This document shows, piece after piece, positions 51,441 through 57,932 of a DNA stretch of 57,932 nt. The position numbers and the translations under genes are program-made. The notes beneath the pieces are model-generated. The model had not been told where the DNA came from and did not search any database. It saw only the letters and a program-made list of their open reading frames with translations. The stretch comes from Streptomyces aurantiacus (GTDB lineage: Bacteria; Actinomycetota; Actinomycetes; Streptomycetales; Streptomycetaceae): NCBI RefSeq assembly GCF_001418335.1, contig NZ_LIPP01000022.1, positions 1 through 57,932 of the forward strand, read 5' to 3'. Numbering within the stretch: position 1 is the first letter of the stretch; each line of letters begins with the position of its first letter.

Positions 51441-53090
51441 GTGGCAGCCCCTCAGCCCGGTACGACCCCCGGCCACACCGACGACTGGTGGCGCGGTGCC
51501 GCCATCTACCAGGTGTACCCGCGCAGCTTCGCCGACGGCGACGGCGACGGCACCGGGGACCTCGCGGGCGTACGGTCGAGATTGCCCTACCTCGCCGAAC
51601 TGGGCGTCGACGCGATCTGGTTCACCCCCTGGTACCTGTCCCCGCTCGCCGACGGCGGCTACGACGTCGCCGACTACCGCACCATCGACCCCGCCTTCGG
51701 CGACCTGGACGAGGCCGAGCGGCTGATCGTCGAGGCCCGCGAGCTGGGCATCCGCACCATCGTGGACATCGTGCCCAACCATGTCTCCGACCAGCACGCC
51801 TGGTTCCGCGCCGCGCTCGCCGCGGGCCCCGGCAGCCCCGAGCGCAAGCTCTTCCACTTCCGCCCCGGCCGCGGCGAACACGGCGAACTCCCGCCCAACG
51901 ACTGGCCGTCCCAGTTCTCCGGCCGGACCTGGACCCGGGTCGAGGACGGCGAGTGGTACCTGCACCTGTTCACTCCGGAGCAGCCCGACCTCAACTGGGC
52001 CCACCCCGCCGTGCGGGAGGAACACGAGGAGGTGCTGCGGTTCTGGTTCGAGCGCGGGGTGGCCGGCGTACGCATCGACTCCGCGGCCCTGCCCGCCAAG
52101 GACCCCGACCTGCCCGACTTCGTGGAGGGCCGCGACCCCCACCCGTACATCGACCGCGACGACCTGCACGAGATCTACCGCTCCTGGCGCCGGATCGCCG
52201 ACGAGTACGACGGCGTCTTCGTCGGCGAGGTGTGGCTGCCGGACTCCGAACGCTTCGCCCGCTACCTGCGCCCCGACGAACTGCACACCGCGTTCAACTT
52301 CTCGTTCCTGTCGTGCCCGTGGGACGCGGTCCGGCTGCGCGCCGCCATCGACGACACCCTCGCCGAGCACGCGCCGGTCGGCGCCCCCGCCACCTGGGTG
52401 CTGTGCAACCACGACGTCACCCGCACGGCCACCCGCTACGGCAGGCAGGACACAGGGTTCGACTTCGCCACCAAGACCTTCGGCACCCCGGCCGACCTGC
52501 GGCTCGGCACCCGGCGCGCCCGCGCCGCCGCCCTCCTGACCCTCGCCCTGCCCGGCTCCGTCTACATCTACCAGGGCGAGGAACTGGGCCTGCCCGAGGC
52601 GGAGATCCCCCGGGACCGCATCCAGGACCCGATGCACTTCCGCTCCGGCGGCACCGACCCGGGCCGCGACGGCTGCCGTGTCCCGCTGCCGTGGACGGCC
52701 GACGCCCCGTACGCCGGTTTCGGCTCCCGCACCGAACCCTGGCTGCCGCAGCCCGAGGGCTGGTCCGCCTACGCCGCCGACCGCCAGGCCGCCGACCCCG
52801 GCTCCATGCTGAACCTCTACCGCGCCGCACTGGAGCTGCGCCGCGCCGACCCGGCCCTCGGCGACGGCCCCCTGCGCTGGCTGTCCTCCTCCGATGGTTC
52901 CGATGGTTCTGATGGTTCCGACGGCGTCCTCACCTTCCGCCGCTCCCCGGACCTGATCTGCGTGGCGAACCTGGCCGACACCCCGGCCGCCCTGCCGGCC
53001 CACACGCAGATCCTGCTCTCCAGCGGCCCACTGGACACCGACGGGAGGCTGCCCTCCGACACGGCGGTATGGCTGCGCGCTCAGAAGTGA
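51441..53090 (+). CDS. GH13 alpha-glucosidase, cytoplasmic
   Basis: 549 residues of the GH13 oligo-1,6-/alpha-glucosidase branch. It starts WWRGAAIYQVYPRSFADGDGDGTGDL and has DIVPNHVSDQH, the nucleophile D213 (GVRIDSAAL), acid/base E263 (FVGEVWL) and transition-state D325 (CNHDVTR). No signal peptide. It would hydrolyse imported alpha-glucosides to glucose and completes the uptake route. GTG start with GAAAGG upstream. A Ser-Asp-Gly repeat near residue 485 comes from a 9-bp DNA repeat. Its end overlaps the convergent nucleotidyltransferase gene by 10 nt. Confidence 0.94.
   Translation: MAAPQPGTTPGHTDDWWRGAAIYQVYPRSFADGDGDGTGDLAGVRSRLPYLAELGVDAIWFTPWYLSPLADGGYDVADYRTIDPAFGDLDEAERLIVEARELGIRTIVDIVPNHVSDQHAWFRAALAAGPGSPERKLFHFRPGRGEHGELPPNDWPSQFSGRTWTRVEDGEWYLHLFTPEQPDLNWAHPAVREEHEEVLRFWFERGVAGVRIDSAALPAKDPDLPDFVEGRDPHPYIDRDDLHEIYRSWRRIADEYDGVFVGEVWLPDSERFARYLRPDELHTAFNFSFLSCPWDAVRLRAAIDDTLAEHAPVGAPATWVLCNHDVTRTATRYGRQDTGFDFATKTFGTPADLRLGTRRARAAALLTLALPGSVYIYQGEELGLPEAEIPRDRIQDPMHFRSGGTDPGRDGCRVPLPWTADAPYAGFGSRTEPWLPQPEGWSAYAADRQAADPGSMLNLYRAALELRRADPALGDGPLRWLSSSDGSDGSDGSDGVLTFRRSPDLICVANLADTPAALPAHTQILLSSGPLDTDGRLPSDTAVWLRAQK
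52890..52925 (+). repeat. In-frame 9-bp tandem repeat in the GH13 gene
   Basis: TCCGATGGT occurs three times (one base change) with a fourth degenerate copy, giving (Ser-Asp-Gly)4 in the C-terminal beta-domain. Third codon positions are T, against the strong C/G preference around them, which suggests slippage expansion rather than selection. Confidence 0.85.
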
Positions 53091-53566
53091 GTGGCGACGC
53101 CGAAGACCCGCCGGAGCTGAGCCATGTCGTGAAGGTCGCGGTCGGCGGGTTCGTACCCCTGGTGGAAGTAGACCTGCTGCTCGGCGGAAAGGCACGGGAC
53201 TGAGGTCCCCCGGATCGTGCCGCTCACGAAGCACGCGGCGGGGTAGACGAACGGGCGGTGCGGGTCGAGGGAGGCCTGCACCGCTGACCCGTCCGCCGCG
53301 AAGGCCAGCGGGTGGAGGTCGATCTCGCGGCCGTGCGGGTCGGCGACCACGAACCGCACGGGGCGCCGGTCGAGCGTCTCGACGAACCCGGCGGCCGTCA
53401 GCGCCGCCACGACGGCCGGCTCCTGGTCCTGTCGGTGCATCAGATCCAGGTCGCGGTGCGGCCGGGTCTGCTCCCCGACCAGCGAGTCGATGCCCCAGCC
53501 GCCGCCGACCCAGACGTCTGCGTCCCGCAGTATGCCGAGAATGAAAAGCACGTCGTCGCAGGTCAT
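53081..53566 (-). CDS. Nucleotidyltransferase-domain protein (aminoglycoside/lincosamide ANT-like)
   Basis: 161 residues. VWVGGGWGIDSLVGEQTRPHRDLDLMHRQD is the active-site strand-loop of the small antibiotic nucleotidyltransferases (GG..D..., HxDxD-like HRDLDL). VVADPHGREIDLHPL gives the third acidic residue. It could adenylylate an antibiotic or be an uncharacterised homologue; genome annotations often mislabel these as amino acid transporters. ATG 53566 is chosen because the longer frame to 53917 reads through the terminator hairpin. Confidence 0.8.
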   Translation of the reverse strand: MTCDDVLFILGILRDADVWVGGGWGIDSLVGEQTRPHRDLDLMHRQDQEPAVVAALTAAGFVETLDRRPVRFVVADPHGREIDLHPLAFAADGSAVQASLDPHRPFVYPAACFVSGTIRGTSVPCLSAEQQVYFHQGYEPADRDLHDMAQLRRVFGVATHF

Positions 53567-53639
53567 CACGCGAGCACGGTAGCGGCCGGGCCGGGGTGAC
53601 GCGACGGGGTTTTCGTCTGCCGGCCGTATGTGGCTGGTC

Positions 53640-53682
53640 GCGCAGTTCCCCGCGCCCCTTTCAGGGGCGCGGGGAACTGCGC
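53640..53682. terminator. 20-bp perfect hairpin, probable bidirectional terminator
   Basis: Arms 53640-53659 and 53663-53682 with a TTC loop, followed on the plus strand by AATCTTTT. It lies between the nucleotidyltransferase start and the GntR stop. This arm sequence resembles a hairpin I have seen repeatedly between streptomycete genes, so it may be a dispersed repeat as well as a terminator for the GntR gene. Confidence 0.8.
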
Positions 53683-53733
53683 AATCTTTTGGGCCAGCCC
53701 CCACCGGCCCGCAGCCAACGAAACCGCGGCCGA

Positions 53734-54504
53734 CTAGTTTCCACCTGACTCGTTCTCCACGGACTCCCGCAGCCGGCGGCTGGCCATCCGCATGTGTTCC
53801 GCCATGGCCCGGTCCGCGGCCTCGGGGTCGTGGGCGCGGACGGCCTGGAGGATCGCGTCGTGTTCGCACAGGGTGCCGCTGACCGTGCCCTCGATGTCGC
53901 TGACGCGTTCCATCCACACCTGCAGCAGCGCGCGGATGCTGTGCAGGATGTCGCTGAGCACGCTGTTGCGCGCGATGCGGGCCATCTCCAGGTGGAAGTC
54001 GATGTCGGCGTCGATGAACGCCTTGGCGTCGCCGCCGGCCGCGCGCATCTGCCGCAGGTGCTCCTCCAGGAGTGTCAGGTCCTCGTCCGTCGCGCGTTCC
54101 GCGGCCAGCCGCGCGGACACCGCTTCCAGGTAGGTGCGCACCTCCACCAGGTCCTGCGTACGCCGCTGCCCAAGCATCAGGCCCCAGTTGATCGCCCGGG
54201 GCAGGAACTCCGAGGTCCCCTCGCGCACGTACGAGCCGGAGCCGGGGCGGATCTCGATGATGCCGAGCACGTCCAGGGCGGACAGGGCGCCGCGGACGCT
54301 GGAGCGGGCGACGCCCAAAGCCTCGGCGAGCTGGCGCTCGGCGGGCAGCCGGGTGCCGGGCTTGATGTCGCCCGCCGAGAGGTGGTCGAGGAGCCGCTTG
54401 GCGACCTCGCTGACGGAGGACTCACGCACCACGGGACGCAGCAACCGCGCAAGGTCGGGGGCGGCCGCGGGGGTCTGCTCATCGGACTGACTGGTCACGG
54501 TCAC
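53734..54504 (-). CDS. GntR-family regulator, FadR subfamily
   Basis: 256 residues. Winged HTH (about 35-95): SVSEVAKRLLDHLSAGDIKPGTRLPAERQLAEALGVARSSVRGALSALDVLGIIEIRPG. The all-helical FCD effector domain follows, with metal-type ligands in DIDFHLEMARIARN and LCEHDAILQAVRAHD. It is divergent from the MFS-kinase operon. A perfect palindrome in the intergenic region is its likely operator. Confidence 0.93.
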   Translation of the reverse strand: MTVTSQSDEQTPAAAPDLARLLRPVVRESSVSEVAKRLLDHLSAGDIKPGTRLPAERQLAEALGVARSSVRGALSALDVLGIIEIRPGSGSYVREGTSEFLPRAINWGLMLGQRRTQDLVEVRTYLEAVSARLAAERATDEDLTLLEEHLRQMRAAGGDAKAFIDADIDFHLEMARIARNSVLSDILHSIRALLQVWMERVSDIEGTVSGTLCEHDAILQAVRAHDPEAADRAMAEHMRMASRRLRESVENESGGN

Positions 54505-54572
54505 CAGTCAACCAGATGCGGCGGTCAAGGAGCTGACCAGCCGGTTCTCCCGCGTCGAAGGCGGGTCTGCCG

Positions 54573-54596
54573 GTGGGTTTGTCGATGGGTTTGTCA
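54573..54596. repeat. 12-bp tandem duplication upstream of the GntR gene
   Basis: GGTGGGTTTGTC is followed directly by GATGGGTTTGTC. It is noncoding on both strands, about 70 nt from the GntR start. Confidence 0.6.
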
Positions 54597-54615
54597 AGGG
54601 TTGAGAGAGGGTCGG

Positions 54616-54656
54616 ATGTGAGACCGTCCTCACATTGGTAAATTGGTGACCAATTT
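54616..54656. promoter_or_regulatory. GntR/FadR-type operator and adjacent inverted repeat
   Basis: AAATTGGTGACCAATTT (54640-54656) is a perfect 17-bp palindrome with 1-nt centre, containing the TTGGT/ACCAA core common in FadR-subfamily operators. Next to it ATGTGAG/CTCACAT arms with 6-nt centre lie at 54616-54635. They sit about 135 bp from the GntR start and 106 bp from the MFS start. Confidence 0.7.
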
Positions 54657-54762
54657 GAGTCGTCGGCATAGCGTGAAACCGTTCCGGTCGGCCGCCTGTG
54701 CGGCGAGCCGTCCGGCCTGACCCACCCCGGACGGAGCTGTCCGGGCGAGCCGAGGAGTCGCC

Positions 54763-56130
54763 ATGGTTGCCGACGCGCCATCCGCGGCAGTCGAAAGAAC
54801 TGCCATCAAGAAGGTCTCAGTCCGTCTCGTGCCGTTCGTGGCACTGATGTTCTTCGTGAACTACCTGGACCGCACAGCCGTTTCATTCGCCGAGCCGAAC
54901 GGCATGGGGCAGGACCTCGCCCTCACCGCGGCACAGTTCGGCTTCGCCTCCGGGATCTTCTTCCTCGGTTACATCGTGCTGGAAGTCCCCAGCAACATGG
55001 CCCTGCACCGCTTCGGGGCCCGCCGCTGGCTGGCCCGCATCATGGTGACCTGGGGCATCGTCTCGCTCCTGTTCACCTGGGTGGACAGCACCGGCCAGCT
55101 CTACACCCTGCGCTTCCTGCTCGGCGTGGCGGAGGCGGGCTTCTTCCCGGGCGCGATCCTCTTCCTCAGCCAGTGGGTGCCCTCGCGGCACCGCACCAAG
55201 ATCCTCGGGCTCTTCTATCTGGCGCAGCCGCTGACGACCGTACTCGGCGCCCCGCTGGCCGGCTGGCTCATCGGCAGGCACGGACTGTTCGGCCTTGAGG
55301 GCTGGCGCGTGATGTTCCTGTTCGTCTCCATCCCCGCCATCGTTCTGGGCGTCGTCGCGTGGTTCTACCTCATCGACCGGCCCGCCGACGCCAAGTGGCT
55401 CACGCCCGCCGAGCGCGCGTGGCTGACCGACGAACTCGCCGCGGAGAACGCGCAGAAGACGGGTCACGAGAGCAAGCACGCCAAGGGCGACCTCCGGACG
55501 GCCTTCAGCAGCGGCCGCGTCTGGGTCCTGGCCATGGTCTACTTCGGCTTCGTCTACGGCCTGTACGCCCTGGCCTTCTTCCTGCCGACGATCATCAACG
55601 GCTTCCAGGAGCAGTACGGCACCACCTTCAGCGTGATGGACAAGGCCTGGATCACCGCGATCCCCTACCTGCCCGCCGCGATCGTCCTGTTCTTCTGGAC
55701 GCGCCACGCCACCCGGCACGGCACCCGCGTCTGGCACGTGGCAGGACCGGCCGTGGTCGGCGGTGTCTCCATCCCGCTCGCCCTCTACATGGGCTCCCCG
55801 ACGGCCACGGTCGCCGTGATCACCGTGACCGCGTGTGCCATCTTCGCGGCCCTGCCCGTCTTCTGGTCCCTGCCCTCGCGCTTCCTGACCGGAGCCGCGG
55901 CAGCCGCCGGCATCGCCCTGATCAACACCGCGGGGAACGTCGCCGGATTCGCGTCCAGCTACATCACCGGCTGGCTCAAGGACTGGACCGGCGACTACTA
56001 CGTCCCGCTCTACCTGGTCGGCTTCTTCATGCTCCTGTCCGCCGTCCTGATGATCTGGCTGTCCGCCCGGGGTGGCACCGGTGAACCGGCCTCCGCGACA
56101 GAGCACCAGCCCGTGGAGGCCCTTCGATGA
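54763..56130 (+). CDS. MFS transporter, anion:cation symporter (ACS) type
   Basis: 455 residues, 12 helices. VALMFFVNYLDRTAVSFAEPNGMGQDLALTAAQFGFASGIFFLGYIVLEVPSNM is the ACS (phthalate/tartrate/sugar acid permease) start. RFLLGVAEAGFFPGAILFLSQWVP is its second conserved block. A long hydrophilic loop lies near 200-240. First gene of the operon; its stop overlaps the kinase start by 4 nt (ATGA). It likely imports the polyol, ketose or acid that the kinase pathway handles. Confidence 0.92.
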   Translation: MVADAPSAAVERTAIKKVSVRLVPFVALMFFVNYLDRTAVSFAEPNGMGQDLALTAAQFGFASGIFFLGYIVLEVPSNMALHRFGARRWLARIMVTWGIVSLLFTWVDSTGQLYTLRFLLGVAEAGFFPGAILFLSQWVPSRHRTKILGLFYLAQPLTTVLGAPLAGWLIGRHGLFGLEGWRVMFLFVSIPAIVLGVVAWFYLIDRPADAKWLTPAERAWLTDELAAENAQKTGHESKHAKGDLRTAFSSGRVWVLAMVYFGFVYGLYALAFFLPTIINGFQEQYGTTFSVMDKAWITAIPYLPAAIVLFFWTRHATRHGTRVWHVAGPAVVGGVSIPLALYMGSPTATVAVITVTACAIFAALPVFWSLPSRFLTGAAAAAGIALINTAGNVAGFASSYITGWLKDWTGDYYVPLYLVGFFMLLSAVLMIWLSARGGTGEPASATEHQPVEALR

Positions 56131-57881
56131 CCCGGCTCTTCAACGACCCCGCGGCCTTCGCCGACGAGGCACTCGAAGGCTTCGCCGCCGCCCACCGCGG
56201 CTGGGTACGACCCGTCACGGGCGGCGTCGTCCGCGCCGCCGGCACCCCGTCGGGGCAGGTCGCCGTCGTCGTCGGCGGCGGCTCGGGCCACTACCCGGCC
56301 TTCTCCGGACTGGTCGGCCGCGGCCTGGCCCACGGCGCCGCCGTCGGCAACGTCTTCGCCTCGCCCTCCGCGCGGCAGATCCGCTCCGTGGCACGGTCCG
56401 CTCACGGCGGCGCCGGCGTCCTGCTGATGTACGGCAACTACGCGGGCGACGTACTGCACTTCGGGCAGGCCGCCGAGCGCCTGGCGGGCGACGGCATCGA
56501 GGCCCGTACGTTCGCCGTCACCGACGACATCTCCTCCGCCACGCCCCACGAGTCGGCCAAGCGCCGTGGCATCGCGGGCGACCTGCCGGTGTTCAAGGCC
56601 GCCGCCGCGGCGGCCGAGGAAGGCCTGCCACTGGCCGAGGTCCTGCGCGTGGCCGAACACGCCAACGCCCGCACCCGCTCCTTCGGCATCGCCTTCTCCG
56701 GCTGCACCCTGCCCGGCGCCGACCACCCCCTGTTCACTGTCCCCGAGGCCCGGATGGCCGTCGGCCTCGGCATCCACGGGGAGCCCGGCATCGGCGAGGA
56801 ACCCCTGCCGACCGCCGACGAGGCGGCGCGACTCATGGTCGGCGCCCTGCTCAAGGAACTCCCCGAGGACGTCGCCGCGCCCGCCGGACAGCGCGCCGCC
56901 GTGATACTCAACGGCCTCGGCTCGGTCAAGTACGAGGAACTCTTCGTCGTCTACCGCAAGGTCGCCGAACTCCTCGCCGACGCGGGCGTGGACATCGTCG
57001 ACCCCGAGGTGGGCGAGCTCGTCACCAGCTTCGACATGGCCGGTGTCTCCCTCACCCTGACCTGGCTAGACGACCGCCTGGAGCAGCTGTGGCGGGCACC
57101 GGCCGACACACCCGCCTACCGCAAGGGCGCCCCGGCCGCGCAGGAGCCGGCCACCGAGGCGGCCCCCGCCGCCGAGGACGCCGAGGACACGGACGACACC
57201 CGCGTCCCGGCCGCCACCGAGCAGTCCCGGGCAGCCGCCGCCACCGTCCTCGCGGCCCTGAACGCGCTCACCGACACCGTCGACACGCACGCCGACGAAC
57301 TCGGCCGCATCGACGCCGTGGCAGGCGACGGCGACCACGGCATCGGCATGCGGCGCGGCACGACCGCCGCGCTGCGGGCAGCCGTCCGCGCCCATGACCT
57401 GGGCGCGGGCGCCGGGACCGTACTCGTCCACGCCGGAGACGCCTGGGCCGACCGGGCCGGCGGCACCTCCGGCGCCCTGTGGGGCACCATCCTGCGCTCC
57501 CTCGGTACGCGACTCGGCGACCAGGCCGCGCCGGACGCCGAGGCGGTCGCCCGGGGAGTCTCGGACGCCTCCGACGCCGTACGCCGCCTGGGCGGGGCCG
57601 AGGTCGGCGACAAGACGATGGTCGACGTCCTCGTGCCCTTCGCCGACGCCCTGACCGAGGCCGCGGCCGCCGGTGACCCGCTCACCGAGGCCTGGCAGCG
57701 CGCCGCCGTCACGGCCGAGAAGGCCGCTGCCGCCACGGCAGGCCTGCTGCCCCGCAAGGGCCGCGCCCGGCCGCACGCCGAGAAGTCCCTGGGCACCCCC
57801 GACGCGGGCGCCCACTCACTCGCCCTCATCACCCGCGCCGTACACGGCGTCCTGCCCGACCACCCGCTCGACCAGCACTGA
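56127..57881 (+). CDS. Fused DhaK-DhaL kinase (dihydroxyacetone/erythrulose kinase type)
   Basis: 584 residues. DhaK part (about 1-335): VVGGGSGHYPAFSGLVGRG, GNYAGDVLHF and H217 (GIHGEPGIGEE), the residue that binds the ketose covalently. A Glu/Ala-rich linker follows, then the DhaL ATP-binding part (about 370-584): DAVAGDGDHGIGM (Mg-binding Asp residues) and AGGTSGALWG. Fused ATP-dependent forms phosphorylate dihydroxyacetone, or tetruloses in the erythritol/threitol routes of actinobacteria. The RpiB-like gene next to it favours a tetrulose. Confidence 0.92.
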   Translation: MTRLFNDPAAFADEALEGFAAAHRGWVRPVTGGVVRAAGTPSGQVAVVVGGGSGHYPAFSGLVGRGLAHGAAVGNVFASPSARQIRSVARSAHGGAGVLLMYGNYAGDVLHFGQAAERLAGDGIEARTFAVTDDISSATPHESAKRRGIAGDLPVFKAAAAAAEEGLPLAEVLRVAEHANARTRSFGIAFSGCTLPGADHPLFTVPEARMAVGLGIHGEPGIGEEPLPTADEAARLMVGALLKELPEDVAAPAGQRAAVILNGLGSVKYEELFVVYRKVAELLADAGVDIVDPEVGELVTSFDMAGVSLTLTWLDDRLEQLWRAPADTPAYRKGAPAAQEPATEAAPAAEDAEDTDDTRVPAATEQSRAAAATVLAALNALTDTVDTHADELGRIDAVAGDGDHGIGMRRGTTAALRAAVRAHDLGAGAGTVLVHAGDAWADRAGGTSGALWGTILRSLGTRLGDQAAPDAEAVARGVSDASDAVRRLGGAEVGDKTMVDVLVPFADALTEAAAAGDPLTEAWQRAAVTAEKAAAATAGLLPRKGRARPHAEKSLGTPDAGAHSLALITRAVHGVLPDHPLDQH

Positions 57882-57892
57882 GGAAAGCCGCC

Positions 57893-57932
57893 ATGACCGA
57901 CAAGCTCCGCATCGTCGTCGGATCCGACGACG
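57893..57932 (+). CDS. RpiB-like sugar-phosphate isomerase, 5' end only
   Basis: The first 13 codons read MTDKLRIVVGSDD before the window ends. This matches the start of RpiB-type isomerases, whose early (A/G)SDxAG region binds the sugar phosphate. GAGGAAAG precedes the ATG, 12 nt after the kinase stop. In tetrulose pathways an RpiB homologue isomerises erythrulose-4-phosphate to erythrose-4-phosphate. Confidence 0.6.
   Translation, partial: MTDKLRIVVGSDD

Noticed and set aside
53081..53566. Amino acid transporter annotation common for this family
   Set aside because: 161 soluble residues with nucleotidyltransferase motifs and no membrane helices.

Overview
The window looks like accessory chromosome of a Streptomyces or close relative. 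The DNA is very GC-rich, and GTG starts and 4-nt start/stop overlaps are frequent. A probable NpdG-type F420:NADP reductase is present, and the sugar ABC transporter has no ATPase of its own, as is usual in streptomycetes that share MsiK. No rRNA, tRNA, CRISPR or prophage is visible. The only mobile-element trace is a 99-bp transposase remnant.

Layout. 1-16.2 kb is a mosaic of small units: a metallo-beta-lactamase gene damaged by an inverted repeat at the window edge, a GT1 glycosyltransferase, a GPP34 protein, a divergent HxlR/thioesterase pair, a VOC protein, an ArsR-AHSA1-DHFR-like operon, a membrane HTH/ricin-like protein, an ActP-type symporter with DUF485 partner, a MarR/MFS divergon with a phased 10-bp repeat array, an MHYT membrane protein, NpdG and a Dabb protein. 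16.3-24.9 kb is a catabolic operon (luciferase-like oxidoreductase, crotonase, two different acyl-CoA dehydrogenases, acyl-CoA ligase, SMP-30 lactonase) ending in a protein with two TetR DNA-binding domains. Three related operator-like sequences lie upstream. An AraC-cupin pair follows.

26.5-38.1 kb is one co-directional minus-strand cluster of eleven genes: DUF6282 amidohydrolase-like, BKACE (beta-keto acid cleavage enzyme), bicupin, polyamine-type ABC importer (two permeases, ATPase, binding protein), IclR regulator, cyclase-family hydrolase, Fe-dependent alcohol dehydrogenase and aldehyde dehydrogenase. TGAAC/GTTCA palindromes occur at its promoter and in front of the IclR gene. It looks like an uptake-plus-degradation pathway for an unidentified substrate.

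38.3-53.1 kb is the most coherent system. Two divergent, very large secreted multidomain proteins both end in a GH87-type beta-helix with a conserved D...DD triad. They are followed by a MalR-like LacI regulator, a sugar-binding lipoprotein, two permeases and a cytoplasmic GH13 alpha-glucosidase. I infer an alpha-1,3-glucan or nigeran (fungal wall or dental glucan type) utilisation locus. The last 4 kb carries a GntR/FadR regulator with a perfect 17-bp palindrome, an MFS permease, a fused DhaK-DhaL ketose kinase and the start of an RpiB-like isomerase, as in tetrulose (erythrulose) or tetritol catabolism.
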